A stretch of 18,359 nucleotides of DNA from Candidatus Zambryskibacteria bacterium CG10_big_fil_rev_8_21_14_0_10_34_34 (GCA_002771075.1 PCXM01000031.1:18441-36799), one strand, 5' to 3'; shown: positions 6,244 to 14,463, counted from the first letter of the stretch. The notes: a model not told the origin generated them from the letters alone. Numbers and translations: made by a program.

Positions 6244-7358
6244 TATTCTATTATACCTCCTCCTAGGCAAATTTCATTATTGTATAAAACTAAAGATTGA
6301 CCAGGGGAAATTCCAGCTTGAAGTTTATCAAAAATCACTTTTAGTTCATTTCCTTTTTTCTCAACTCTGCAGCCGATTTTTTCCTGACGATATCTAATCC
6401 GGCAAAATATTTTCTTGCTTGGAATTTTCCCAATGATATTAACATCTTTTAAGTACAAGGACTGTCCTTGTATTGAGTTGGGTTGTGGAGTAATTTTTGG
6501 AGCAACTGTAATGGTATTATTTTTAATATTTTTAGAAATCACATATAAAGGACTATCATCGGTAGTCTTTTTTGTGATGGTAAAACCATGACGTTCACCG
6601 ATAGTGAAAAATAAAGCCCCTTTATGATGTCCAATTACTTCTTCTTTTTCATTCCCCGCTCCACTGAAGCTATACGGGGCAAGTAAAACTTTGCCTTTTT
6701 TTGGAGTGATGTATCTGGTCAAAAATTCTTTCATATCTATTTTTCCCAAAAAACAAAGCCCTTGGCTATCCTTTTTTGTCGCTTGCGGCAAACCAAATTT
6801 GCCAGCAAGCTTTCTCACTTCTAATTTTTGTAAATCCCCTATTGGAAACAAAGTGCGCTTAAGTTGTTTTTGAGTTAAGGTCCAAAGAAAATAAGATTGA
6901 TCTTTGTTTTTGTCAGCCCCTTCAGAAAGCTGGTAGCCCGAAGTCGGACATCGGGCTGACCCGATGTCCGACTTCGGGCTACATACGGCGTAATGTCCGG
7001 TTGCAACAAAATCAGCTCCATTTTTAAGAGCGAATTTTAAAAAGTGTCCAAACTTTATTTCTTTGTTGCACATCACATCTGGGTTTGGAGTCCTCCCCTT
7101 TTTGTATTCTGCAATCATATAATCCACTACTTCTTTTTTGTATTCTTTTTCTAAATCAAGGGTAATAAAAGGAATATCCAAAATTGCTACTACTCTCATA
7201 GCACTTCTTCTTTCCTCTTTCCAAGTGCAGGGATAACCCTCTGGCGTCCAAGCTTTGATAAAAACTCCAGTAACATTATACCCCTGTTCCTTTAAAAGCG
7301 CCGCACTGACCGCGCTATCCACTCCTCCAGATAATCCCACAAAAACCTTTTTTTTCAT
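6243..7358 (-). CDS. mnmA: tRNA-specific 2-thiouridylase MnmA
   Basis: 371 residues; makes 2-thiouridine at the wobble base of tRNA-Lys/Glu/Gln. The PP-loop SGGVDS is at residues 10-15. The catalytic pair is C97 (NPDVMCNKEIKFG) and C202 (DSQGLCFLG). ATGHYA and DKNKDQSYFL are conserved blocks. Between them, residues 126-142 (CSPKSDIGSARCPTSGY) are the translation of a perfect 23-bp inverted repeat, replacing the usual short variable loop. A second palindrome encodes residues 296-302. The gene has its own promoter (7366-7393). The -10 ends 7 nt before the ATG and no Shine-Dalgarno is present, so the message is probably leaderless. It is first in a four-gene operon with two nucleases and a UDG. 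Confidence 0.97.
   Translation of the reverse strand: MKKKVFVGLSGGVDSAVSAALLKEQGYNVTGVFIKAWTPEGYPCTWKEERRSAMRVVAILDIPFITLDLEKEYKKEVVDYMIAEYKKGRTPNPDVMCNKEIKFGHFLKFALKNGADFVATGHYAVCSPKSDIGSARCPTSGYQLSEGADKNKDQSYFLWTLTQKQLKRTLFPIGDLQKLEVRKLAGKFGLPQATKKDSQGLCFLGKIDMKEFLTRYITPKKGKVLLAPYSFSGAGNEKEEVIGHHKGALFFTIGERHGFTITKKTTDDSPLYVISKNIKNNTITVAPKITPQPNSIQGQSLYLKDVNIIGKIPSKKIFCRIRYRQEKIGCRVEKKGNELKVIFDKLQAGISPGQSLVLYNNEICLGGGIIE
6454..6472. repeat. 19-bp palindrome inside mnmA
   Basis: TACAAGGAC and GTCCTTGTA flank a single central base. It encodes residues 296-302 (in the QGQSLYL stretch), a linker in the C-terminal barrel. It is possibly a second, different palindromic insertion. Confidence 0.6.
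6933..6982. repeat. BIME-like pair of REP units inserted in mnmA
   Basis: A perfect 23-bp inverted repeat (6933-6955 with 6960-6982) surrounds a 4-nt centre. Each arm begins with GTAG and is itself a hairpin, CCCGA-AGTCGGACA-TCGGG. GTAG or GGAG feet next to an imperfect palindrome are the signature of REP sequences recognised by RAYT transposases, and a RAYT gene lies at the left edge. The insert is in frame and encodes 17 residues in a variable loop of MnmA. A closely related unit forms the alaS terminator. Confidence 0.8.
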
Positions 7359-7365
7359 AAGGACT

Positions 7366-7393
7366 ATAATATATTAAAAAATTTAATTCTCAA
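7366..7393 (-). promoter_or_regulatory. Promoter of the mnmA operon
   Basis: Minus strand: TTGAGA (7388-7393), 16-bp spacer, TATTAT (7366-7371), then 7 nt to the mnmA ATG. It fits in the 43-bp gap after mltG. Confidence 0.6.
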
Positions 7394-7401
7394 CAGACGA
7401 T

Positions 7402-8487
7402 TTAATCTAAATACATTTCCCTGTTCTTTTTGTGGCCTTCAAAATCTTTCGCATAATATATATTACCATATTTGTCCGACATAAAATAAAAATAATTAGT
7501 TTGATTTGGGGCGATGGCCGCTCTCAAGGAATCTATTCCAGGATTAGTGATAGCAGTTGGCGGTAAACCTTTATTGATATAAGTATTGTAAGAGTGGTCC
7601 TCAACCATATCTTCTTTAGTTAAAGTATATGAGTTTTTGCCATTATAATAAACAAACGGAGCATCAACTTGAAGTGCCATACCAAGTCGTAATCTATTCC
7701 ATAAAATTCCAGAAATTGTTCTTTTTGTATCCAAACTATTGTTAGCTTCTTCCTCTATGATTGAAGCCACAATAACAATCTCATTTAAAGGTTTATCAAG
7801 TTTGTCTATGTCTTCTCGGTATTCTTGAAGTTGTCTGACAAAGTTTTCTCGCATCATTAATATTAAATCATCAACCTTGGTGTTAGGTGTAAGGAAATAA
7901 GTATCAGGAAATAAGTAACCTTCATAATTGTTATTAGCCACCTCATTTATAAAATCGTCTGTCTTAAAGGATGGTAACTCTTTTTTTAATATTTCTGCCA
8001 TTTCAATAGAGGAAGATCCTTCCGGGAGAGTTATTTTTTGAGCGATTAAACCAAACTCTCCTTTGCTGATCATTTTAGCTACTTTGAAGACATTGATTGC
8101 TTTAGGAAAATAATAATCACCAGCTACTGCTTTTTTCTCTCCTCCCCAAAATATTACAAAAGTTTTAAGCCAAAAAGGAGAAAGGATTATTTTTTTTTCT
8201 TGAAGAAAATTGGCTATTTGAGAAAGATTTTCTCCCCTTTCAATACTTAAAAGTGTCTGACTTGGAAACGGTCTTGGAGATCTCCAAACTGTGATATAAA
8301 AACTAAAATAAATAAAAATGATTGCTAATATAATACCTACTATCTTTAAAGAATGTTTACCAAGGAAAGGATGAAATCCAAAGAGTTTTAGGCGCCAAAT
8401 TATAATCTTGGGGTTAGAAGAAATTTTTTGACGGATTATTTCAATTTTCTCCGTTACAAATTTTTTTAATTTGATTAATTTGTTCAT
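7402..8487 (-). CDS. mltG: Endolytic murein transglycosylase MltG (YceG-like)
   Basis: 361 residues from the ATG at 8487. An upstream in-frame ATG at 8574 would run 71 nt into the preceding gene and adds no family-like sequence. The N-terminus is cytoplasmic and basic, then one membrane segment at about 48-67 (IVGIILAIIFIYFSFYITVW), then a LysM-like part (SQTLLSIERGENLSQIANFL) and the YceG catalytic domain. Landmarks are PEGSSSIEMAEIL, GYLFPDTY (about 190-197), the catalytic Glu in ASIIEEE (E245) and GLPPTAITNPG. It cleaves nascent peptidoglycan strands on the outer face of the membrane and so sets glycan length. It is 16 nt downstream of the conserved membrane protein gene, probably the same transcript. 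No clear Shine-Dalgarno. Confidence 0.95.
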   Translation of the reverse strand: MNKLIKLKKFVTEKIEIIRQKISSNPKIIIWRLKLFGFHPFLGKHSLKIVGIILAIIFIYFSFYITVWRSPRPFPSQTLLSIERGENLSQIANFLQEKKIILSPFWLKTFVIFWGGEKKAVAGDYYFPKAINVFKVAKMISKGEFGLIAQKITLPEGSSSIEMAEILKKELPSFKTDDFINEVANNNYEGYLFPDTYFLTPNTKVDDLILMMRENFVRQLQEYREDIDKLDKPLNEIVIVASIIEEEANNSLDTKRTISGILWNRLRLGMALQVDAPFVYYNGKNSYTLTKEDMVEDHSYNTYINKGLPPTAITNPGIDSLRAAIAPNQTNYFYFMSDKYGNIYYAKDFEGHKKNREMYLD

Positions 8488-8503
8488 TAAAAATAACGGA
8501 AGA

Positions 8504-9745
8504 TTAGATAGGAAGATTTGAAGGCGCTTTAGATTTGAGTGAAGGCACTCTTTCAAAGGTCGGAGTGCTAGCAATAGAACCTGGGAAGTGATAAATAGTG
8601 GCGAGCTCTTCTACATTTAAAACAAACGGTTTACTGATGTGGTATTTTTTGCCTCTCCATGGTGAATAAAAATATCTACGAAGTTTGTATTCTTCTAAAG
8701 CCCTTGGCATTAGTTTTTCTTTTTTGCCGAACCACTCTTGCCAAGGATAATTAAAATCAGTAAACCACCCAGCAGGTTTGAAACCGTTTAGATTAAGAGA
8801 ACTATACTGTTTAACAGAACCTAATACTCCACCAATATTTGCTGGATTAAATTTGTCTTTGTCTGCTATATAAATTGCTCTAATACCACAATCAAATGGA
8901 AACTTCGAGATGCTTCTTTCTAAGGAGGCTATTATGTCTGACTCACCTTTGCTTGGTATTCTAGGAAAACCTCCCTCTTCTTTGGCTACTTTTAACTTTT
9001 CTATTATTTCATCTTTTTGTTTTTTTGCTTCATCTGTCCATGAATCTTCTTTTTCACCAAATAAATCAAACAAACGTCTTTTTTTGTGAGCCCTGATAAG
9101 TATCTGGATACAAATATTATGTCCTTCGGTAATAGAACCCAAAAACTCTATCATTGGAGTTATGGGATCAATCTTAAATTCTTCTTTGGGGTCTTTATCA
9201 AGTCCATAATCAACATAAGTTTTGATTGGATATGGGTCAGGTTTGGTTAAGGCAAATTCTGCCGCCCAAATTTGGTTTACATTTTTATTGTAATAAAACG
9301 GTTTGGCGTAGTCTTCTACTTCATATATTTCTACTTCAGGATATTGAGAATATATTTGAGCTTCAATGTTATTTCTATGTTTTAATTGAGTCCAAATAAA
9401 AAATCTAACATTGCCTCCAAGAGAAACAATTTCCAAAGAAAACCAAGATCTAGTCTTTCCTTTCCATATTCTATCTATCCAAGTGGTTTCACCTCCACCT
9501 TGATGAAAAGCACCCAATACCACTTCCATTGCAAGTGGAGATTTGGTGATTTCTCTTGGGAGTTTTATTTCTAATAAGACAGAACCTTCTTTTTGCCAAA
9601 ATTTGGTTTGATTGTATCTGACCCAAGCTCTAAAAGCTGATACTATAAAAACAGCTGGCAACCAAATGGGTAACCAAGCATAAGTATATTTAAATGCTAA
9701 TGAAAAACCGCTCCAAATTTCGGGTGGTATAAAACCTAATTGCAT
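8504..9745 (-). CDS. Conserved membrane-anchored protein of unknown function (VirD4/HerA-associated type?)
   Basis: 413 residues. One membrane segment is near the N-terminus (about 17-40, YTYAWLPIWLPAVFIVSAF), followed by a large soluble region beginning LLEIKLPREITKSPLAMEVVL. The C-terminus (NVEELATIYHFPGS, then SLKSKAPSNLP) resembles, from memory, the stretch that leads into the ATPase domain of type IV secretion/HerA-like proteins of CPR bacteria. No Walker motifs are present, so if it is such a protein it has only the membrane-side half, or is a stand-alone partner. An extended -10 (TGC-TATAAT) ends 7 nt before the ATG, with no Shine-Dalgarno, so the message is probably leaderless. It precedes mltG by 16 nt. 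I do not know its function. Confidence 0.75.
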   Translation of the reverse strand: MQLGFIPPEIWSGFSLAFKYTYAWLPIWLPAVFIVSAFRAWVRYNQTKFWQKEGSVLLEIKLPREITKSPLAMEVVLGAFHQGGGETTWIDRIWKGKTRSWFSLEIVSLGGNVRFFIWTQLKHRNNIEAQIYSQYPEVEIYEVEDYAKPFYYNKNVNQIWAAEFALTKPDPYPIKTYVDYGLDKDPKEEFKIDPITPMIEFLGSITEGHNICIQILIRAHKKRRLFDLFGEKEDSWTDEAKKQKDEIIEKLKVAKEEGGFPRIPSKGESDIIASLERSISKFPFDCGIRAIYIADKDKFNPANIGGVLGSVKQYSSLNLNGFKPAGWFTDFNYPWQEWFGKKEKLMPRALEEYKLRRYFYSPWRGKKYHISKPFVLNVEELATIYHFPGSIASTPTFERVPSLKSKAPSNLPI

Positions 9746-9752
9746 ACTTTAA

Positions 9753-9761
9753 ATTATAGCA
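9753..9761 (-). promoter_or_regulatory. Extended -10 promoter upstream of the membrane protein/mltG pair
   Basis: Minus strand TGC-TATAAT, 7 nt before the ATG at 9745. There is no good -35; the TGn extension may compensate. Confidence 0.55.
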
Positions 9762-9769
9762 CAGAGATT

Positions 9770-10825
9770 TTAGAGTGTTGTGTATAGACCTTGTTTATTT
9801 TTTTTGAAATATTTTGGATTTTGAAGATTGACTATGATTGTATTTGCTTTTACATATCTTTCTTTCATTACTTTTTCCAATATTTTTTCTTTATTTAAAG
9901 GACCATTTTTTTTGATAATCTCTAAGATGACATCTCTAACGATACCGGTAGAATAACCCCATTCTTTAAGAGCATAAAGTCCTCTACCCACCAAAACGAA
10001 ACGCGGGTCTTTAATTATTTCATTATGAGTAGTCGCTACGTGAGCTTTTTTATTGAAGACCTCACTTATAAGTTTGGCTACTTCACGAAAATGGATTGGT
10101 GAACCGTGTTTACGAAGAATGAGGTAAGCATAATCACGCACTCCTTTTATTTTTATGTTTGAAGATTTTGTTTTACCCCATTCCCCGAGAGGATTTTTAG
10201 AAATATTTTTAGAAATAGAAAGCCAACGAGTTAATATCTCATCTTTTTTATATTCATCGGCAACTTCTTTAAGGTGTTCCAAAAAAGAAGAAATAATTTC
10301 TGATTCAGGGATGATATCGTCATCTCCCAATTTAGAGTAAAGCTTTTTGATTGCCTCGTGTATTTTGTCAGATAGATTGCTATCAATATTCCAACGATGT
10401 TTGAACTCTATATCTTCTTTTATTTTATTAAAATCATCGCCAACAACTAAAAGAAAATGAATGTATTTTTTACTCAAAACATCTTTTCCTAAGTAGTCCA
10501 ATAGATCGTCTTCAGAGATGAGACCACCCATTTTATTGATGGTGTTTTTCAATTCATCAAAAACATTACTTTCTTTTTCGTAAGTATCAGCTTTGCGTAT
10601 ATGATTTATTGCATAGTTTTCTATCTGTCTCACCCTTTCTCTGGTGATGCCGTATTTTTTACCGATAGCTTCAAGGGTCATTTCTTTCCCTTCTGGATTA
10701 AAACCAAATCTACCTACTATGACATCTTGAGCTCTATCTGGCAGAGAACTTAAAAGTCGTTTAACAACTTGCTTCGGATTAAATGATAAAGCAAAAGTTT
10801 TATTATTGATAATTCCTTTTTTCAT
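9770..10825 (-). CDS. Sigma-70 region 4 / HARE-HTH transcription factor
   Basis: 351 residues. Residues about 22-76 are a sigma-70 region 4 helix-turn-helix (LPDRAQDVIVGRFGF, LEAIGKKYGITRERVRQIE). No region 2 or 3 exists, so it cannot act as a full sigma factor. Residues about 228-292 are a HARE-HTH domain (YAYLILRKHGSPIHFREVAKL, ending FVLVGRGLYALKEWG), the fold of the RNA polymerase delta subunit. A further winged-helix-like segment (VILEIIKKNGPLNKEKIL) closes the protein. It probably binds RNA polymerase and DNA. Its own promoter region has a perfect 18-bp palindrome just after the predicted start, which suggests autoregulation. No classical Shine-Dalgarno before the ATG. Confidence 0.88.
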   Translation of the reverse strand: MKKGIINNKTFALSFNPKQVVKRLLSSLPDRAQDVIVGRFGFNPEGKEMTLEAIGKKYGITRERVRQIENYAINHIRKADTYEKESNVFDELKNTINKMGGLISEDDLLDYLGKDVLSKKYIHFLLVVGDDFNKIKEDIEFKHRWNIDSNLSDKIHEAIKKLYSKLGDDDIIPESEIISSFLEHLKEVADEYKKDEILTRWLSISKNISKNPLGEWGKTKSSNIKIKGVRDYAYLILRKHGSPIHFREVAKLISEVFNKKAHVATTHNEIIKDPRFVLVGRGLYALKEWGYSTGIVRDVILEIIKKNGPLNKEKILEKVMKERYVKANTIIVNLQNPKYFKKNKQGLYTTL

Positions 10826-10850
10826 AAATTTATTAAATTATTACACCATA

Positions 10851-10868
10851 AAATATTGTACAATATTT
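10851..10868. promoter_or_regulatory. Candidate operator: 18-bp perfect palindrome
   Basis: AAATATTGTACAATATTT lies between the predicted transcription start and the ATG of the sigma4/HARE-HTH gene. Its position would let a bound dimer block transcription. Confidence 0.5.
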
Positions 10869-10875
10869 GATACTA

Positions 10876-10906
10876 TTTATAATATCATAGCACGTATTTT
10901 TGTCAA
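10876..10906 (-). promoter_or_regulatory. Promoter of the sigma4/HARE-HTH gene
   Basis: Minus strand: perfect TTGACA (10901-10906), then TATAAA (10876-10881, 19-bp spacer) or TTATAA (18 bp). Confidence 0.5.
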
Positions 10907-10915
10907 TTTTTTTAA

Positions 10916-10935
10916 AACCTTTATTTTAAAAGGTT
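10916..10935 (-). terminator. Weak terminator-like hairpin at the leuS end
   Basis: AACCTTT/AAAGGTT stem with a 6-nt loop, overlapping the leuS stop. The following minus-strand tract is TT then A7, so the U-run is poor. Confidence 0.35.
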
Positions 10936-13399
10936 AAATAACAAAGTTTATAATTCTGTTAGGTACGAAAATCACCTTTTTTGGCTTATTGTTTCCAAGC
11001 CATTTTTGGATTTCGGTTGATTTTAGGGCTCTTTCTTTAACTGTTTCTTCAGAAGCTTCAGTCTTTATTTCAAGTTGTCCACGAACTTTACCGTTTATTT
11101 GAATGGCAATAACAGTATTTTCTTCTTTTATTTTTGACTCATCATATTCCGGCCATTTTTCCAAATGAATGCTTGTTTTGTGCCTCAAATTTGTCCAAAT
11201 TTCTTCAGTTATGTGTGGCGCAAAAGGTGCCAGTAATTTCAAAAATGTGTCAAAGACCGTCTTTGACACATTAGGAATGTGCTCTAATTCATTTAAGAAA
11301 ATCATCATAGCAGAAATAGCTGTATTAAATTTATAATTTTCAATATCTTCGGTAACTTTTTTAATTGTTTTGTGTAAAAGGCCGATGAGTTTTGAGTTAC
11401 TAGTTTTGATGTCTGATTTTTCTTCTCGTATCTCATACTTTGTGTCTTGTTCTTCGATTTTTTGCACTATTTTCCATACTCTTTCCAAAAATCTTCTTAT
11501 ACCAACAATACCACCAAAGTCCCACGGGTATTGCCCCGTTTCGTTGTAAGGACCTATGAAAGCCAAATACATTTTGACCGTATCTGACCCTACTTTTTTT
11601 ACCATTTCATCTGGGTCTATCACATTTCCTTTACTCTTACTCATCTTTTGACCATCTGGCCCTAATATAAGTCCTCTATTCATTCTTTTTATAAAAGGTT
11701 CTGACTCATTAACCAATCCTAAATCAAAAAGAGCTTTGTGAAAAAATCTTGAATACAAAAGATGCATATTAGTATGTTCTGCTCCACCGGAATATCTTGA
11801 TACTGGCATCCAAAGTTTGAGTTTTTCTTTGTTTGCAAATTCTTTTTCATTTTTTGAATCTGTATATCTGTTGAAGTACCAAGAAGAGTCGACAAATGTA
11901 TCCATAGTATCCACTTCCGGTTTCCATCTATCAGATGAAGAACCAAATATTTTTTCCACTCTTTTCTTTAATTCTTTAGAACTGCCAAGTGGTGATTCGC
12001 CTTTTGGTGCAAAATCTTTAATGTCTTCTGGTAAAAGCCATGGCAGATTTTCTTCTGGTATTGGATGTGGTTTGCCTTTGGAATCGTAGACTATTGGTAT
12101 AGGACAACCCCAATATCTCTGTCTGGAAAGCAACCAATCTCTAAGTTTGTATTTGGTCACCTTCTCCCCAAACTTTTCCGTTATTTTCTCTCTGGCTTCT
12201 TCACTGTTTATTCCATCAAATTCTCTAGAGTTTATTAAAACACCCTCTCCTGTGTAAGATTCAACAGAAATATTGCCACCACTTATGACTTCTCTTATTT
12301 CTAGATTATATTTTTTAGCAAATTCAAAATCACGTTCGTCGTGAGCGGGCACAGCCATGACAGCGCCAGTGCCATAATTTCCCAACACATAATCAGCTAC
12401 AAAGATTGGTACTTCTCGTCCCGTTCCTGAAATTACAGGGTTTATTGCAACAATCCCTTCCAGCTTAATCCCCGTTTTTTTCTTCTTTGCATCTGTTCTT
12501 TCTATTTCTGTTTTAGCTTTGGTTTCTTTTATATATTTTTCTACTTCATTCAAATTTTCAATCTTTGATTTTAGTTTTTCAATAATCGGATGTTCCGGCG
12601 CGAGCACAAGGTATGTCACACCAAAAAGCGTATCTGCTCTGGTAGTAAACACTTTTATTTTTTCACTAAATACTAGATGTTGGCTACTGGCTACTTCAAA
12701 CTCCAATTCCGTCCCATCCGACTTCCCTATCCAATTTTTTTGCGCTGTCTTTATTTCTTCTGGCCAATTCAAATTTTCCATATCAGAAAGTAGGCGTTCG
12801 GCGTAGTCAGTGATTTTGAAAAACCACTGTTCCAAATCTTTTTGAATCACTTCTCTATCACATCTCTCGCATTTACCCGCCACCACTTGCTCGTTGGCAA
12901 GCACGGTGTTGCAAGATGGACACCAATTAACAATGGCTTTCTTTTTGTAAGCCAAACCTTTTTCATACAATTTCAAAAATAACCATTGTGTCCATTTGTA
13001 ATATTCGGGGTCTGAAGTGATAACTTTGCGAGACCAATCAAAAGAGTTACCCATACTTTGCAGTTGCTTTTCCATATAGGCGATATTTTCATAAGTCCAT
13101 TTGCGAGGGTCAACCTTATTTTTTATGGCCGCATTTTCAGCTGGCAATCCGAATGCATCAAAACCAATTGGAAACATAACATTGTATCCCCCCATTCTTT
13201 TTGCTCTGACAAAAATATCTGGCACAGCAAAGGCGTACCAATGTCCTATATGCAAATTACCCGATGGATATGGGAACTCTACCAGTGCATAAAAATTTGG
13301 TTTATTACCGTCTTGATCTTTAGTTTCGTAAAATTTATTTTCTTTCCAAAATTTTTGCCACTTAGTCTCAATCTCCCGATGATTATATTCTTTTTCCAT
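10934..13399 (-). CDS. leuS: Leucine--tRNA ligase
   Basis: 821 residues from the ATG at 13399; an in-frame TTG 9 codons earlier is unlikely. Charges tRNA-Leu. The class I signatures are intact: PYPSGNLHIGH (43-53) and KMSKS (585-589). A zinc-type knuckle CPSCNTVLANEQVVAGKCERC follows the first half of the Rossmann fold. The CP1 editing domain contains the TTRADTLFGVTYLVLAPEHP block and AVPAHDERDFEFAKKY. The anticodon-binding part ends with KLLAPFAPHITEEIW, and the C-terminal domain has VIAIQINGKVRGQ. Residues 710-719 (NVSKTVFDTF) are encoded by a 29-bp palindrome just before that helix. TATATT lies 6 nt before the ATG with no Shine-Dalgarno. Confidence 0.97.
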   Translation of the reverse strand: MEKEYNHREIETKWQKFWKENKFYETKDQDGNKPNFYALVEFPYPSGNLHIGHWYAFAVPDIFVRAKRMGGYNVMFPIGFDAFGLPAENAAIKNKVDPRKWTYENIAYMEKQLQSMGNSFDWSRKVITSDPEYYKWTQWLFLKLYEKGLAYKKKAIVNWCPSCNTVLANEQVVAGKCERCDREVIQKDLEQWFFKITDYAERLLSDMENLNWPEEIKTAQKNWIGKSDGTELEFEVASSQHLVFSEKIKVFTTRADTLFGVTYLVLAPEHPIIEKLKSKIENLNEVEKYIKETKAKTEIERTDAKKKKTGIKLEGIVAINPVISGTGREVPIFVADYVLGNYGTGAVMAVPAHDERDFEFAKKYNLEIREVISGGNISVESYTGEGVLINSREFDGINSEEAREKITEKFGEKVTKYKLRDWLLSRQRYWGCPIPIVYDSKGKPHPIPEENLPWLLPEDIKDFAPKGESPLGSSKELKKRVEKIFGSSSDRWKPEVDTMDTFVDSSWYFNRYTDSKNEKEFANKEKLKLWMPVSRYSGGAEHTNMHLLYSRFFHKALFDLGLVNESEPFIKRMNRGLILGPDGQKMSKSKGNVIDPDEMVKKVGSDTVKMYLAFIGPYNETGQYPWDFGGIVGIRRFLERVWKIVQKIEEQDTKYEIREEKSDIKTSNSKLIGLLHKTIKKVTEDIENYKFNTAISAMMIFLNELEHIPNVSKTVFDTFLKLLAPFAPHITEEIWTNLRHKTSIHLEKWPEYDESKIKEENTVIAIQINGKVRGQLEIKTEASEETVKERALKSTEIQKWLGNNKPKKVIFVPNRIINFVI
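11244..11272. repeat. 29-bp palindrome inside leuS
   Basis: AATGTGTCAAAGAC and its exact reverse complement flank one central base. It is in frame and encodes NVSKTVFDTF in the link before the conserved LLAPFAPH helix. It differs in sequence from the mnmA elements. Confidence 0.75.
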
Positions 13400-13405
13400 A
13401 TTTAT

Positions 13406-13411
13406 AATATA
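13406..13411 (-). promoter_or_regulatory. Candidate -10 box of leuS
   Basis: TATATT on the minus strand, 6 nt before the leuS ATG. Only a poor -35 (TTATGA, 13430-13435, 18-bp spacer) is present. Confidence 0.35.
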
Positions 13412-13431
13412 CAACAAAACTCCCAATTTTC

Positions 13432-13464
13432 ATAATTAGGTAAAAATTAAGATAATTAGGTAAA
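13432..13464. repeat. Two direct copies of a 13-bp motif, period 20
   Basis: ATAATTAGGTAAA occurs at 13432-13444 and 13452-13464, upstream of leuS. Two helical turns apart, they could be a protein site, or a small duplication in AT-rich DNA. Confidence 0.5.
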
Positions 13465-13479
13465 TTAGAAAATTTTATT

Positions 13480-14457
13480 TTATCCTCTCACTTGTGTCGG
13501 ATATGCGATGGGGTCAATAGTGCGAGAAAAACATTGTTGACCGACTTGGTGACTCCAATTTTCATTTTGCATCACTTTTCCTTTCATCGGATAACCTATA
13601 TCTATCGCTCTTGGGTCTTGTTCTACAAAGTTTTCTCTATTGAACTGGGCGCAAAGTTCAAATGTCATTTGGCTTGTTTTTTTATATTCAATATCCATCG
13701 GCAAGCTTGGCATTGATTCTGGTATCATACCGTTCATTTGCCAATAATTTATGATTTGCCACTCTGAATCTTGGAGTTCAGATATTTTTTTATTATCCAA
13801 CCGAAGTAATCTTTGGTTTTGAGGTGAACCTAAAATACCAAATCCTAAAATAATAGAAATCAAAATAATAACAGCCACACTCACTGCCCATATTTTCCTA
13901 TCTTTTGAAGAAATTTTGTCGCGTATATCTTGTAAATAAAATCCAAAGACCGCTCCAGCTACTAAAAGTACTACTAGCGCTTTTAGAAGAAATGCCGATG
14001 TTAAATCTTGTCCATCCAAAAATTTATAAAGTACTGTTATTAAATCTCCCGCCAAAATAATACCAGCCACGAAGAGAGTTATATAAGTGAGCCACTTACG
14101 GATTCCCAATTCTTTTTTTATCGGATTTTGAGTATAAATTTTGTAAACGAAATAGGAGAGAATAACGAAAATAGGAAAAACTATAATAAGGGTTGCTACC
14201 GGCATACTGATTTCCGAACCGCCTCCCCAAGCATAAATGTTGTTATCTATTTCAGGAAAAGATTTACTTATAATTTTAAAGGTTAAATTTAAAAAACTAA
14301 TAACGACTGCGTATAGGGCCACTATCGCTCCTAAATGTAAAAAGAAATCTCGAGCATTGGCTCGTAGCGAGCTTGTTGAATCTATCGGCTGATTTGTATT
14401 TTCCATAGTAGTAAAGATTAGTATTATTAAAATTAATAAGATTGCACTTATGAACAT
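13480..14457 (-). CDS. DUF5671-type multi-pass membrane protein
   Basis: 325 residues. The block ARDFFLHLGAIVALYAVVIS, followed by a PVATLIIVFPIFVILSYFVY helix, is the DUF5671 pattern as I recall it. About five hydrophobic helices follow one another to about residue 210 (for example AVSVAVIILISIILGFGILG). A soluble C-terminal tail then has two Cys (FELCAQF and QQCFSRTIDPI), perhaps facing outward. The ATG at 14457 has an extended -10 6 nt upstream (leaderless), so I kept it. A later ATG at 14406 would drop a 17-residue hydrophobic start. Function unknown. It lies 80 nt upstream of leuS. Confidence 0.8.
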   Translation of the reverse strand: MFISAILLILIILIFTTMENTNQPIDSTSSLRANARDFFLHLGAIVALYAVVISFLNLTFKIISKSFPEIDNNIYAWGGGSEISMPVATLIIVFPIFVILSYFVYKIYTQNPIKKELGIRKWLTYITLFVAGIILAGDLITVLYKFLDGQDLTSAFLLKALVVLLVAGAVFGFYLQDIRDKISSKDRKIWAVSVAVIILISIILGFGILGSPQNQRLLRLDNKKISELQDSEWQIINYWQMNGMIPESMPSLPMDIEYKKTSQMTFELCAQFNRENFVEQDPRAIDIGYPMKGKVMQNENWSHQVGQQCFSRTIDPIAYPTQVRG

Positions 14458-14463
14458 GTGTAC

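Noticed and set aside
8550..8575. GCACTC/GAGTGC inverted repeat near the mltG start as a terminator or element
   Set aside because: Short 6-bp stem in coding sequence with no T-run, and the protein shows no insertion there.
14360..14372. GCTCG-TAG-CGAGC palindrome in the DUF5671 gene as an insertion element
   Set aside because: The stem is only 5 bp, too short to separate from chance, although it lies in a variable N-terminal stretch.
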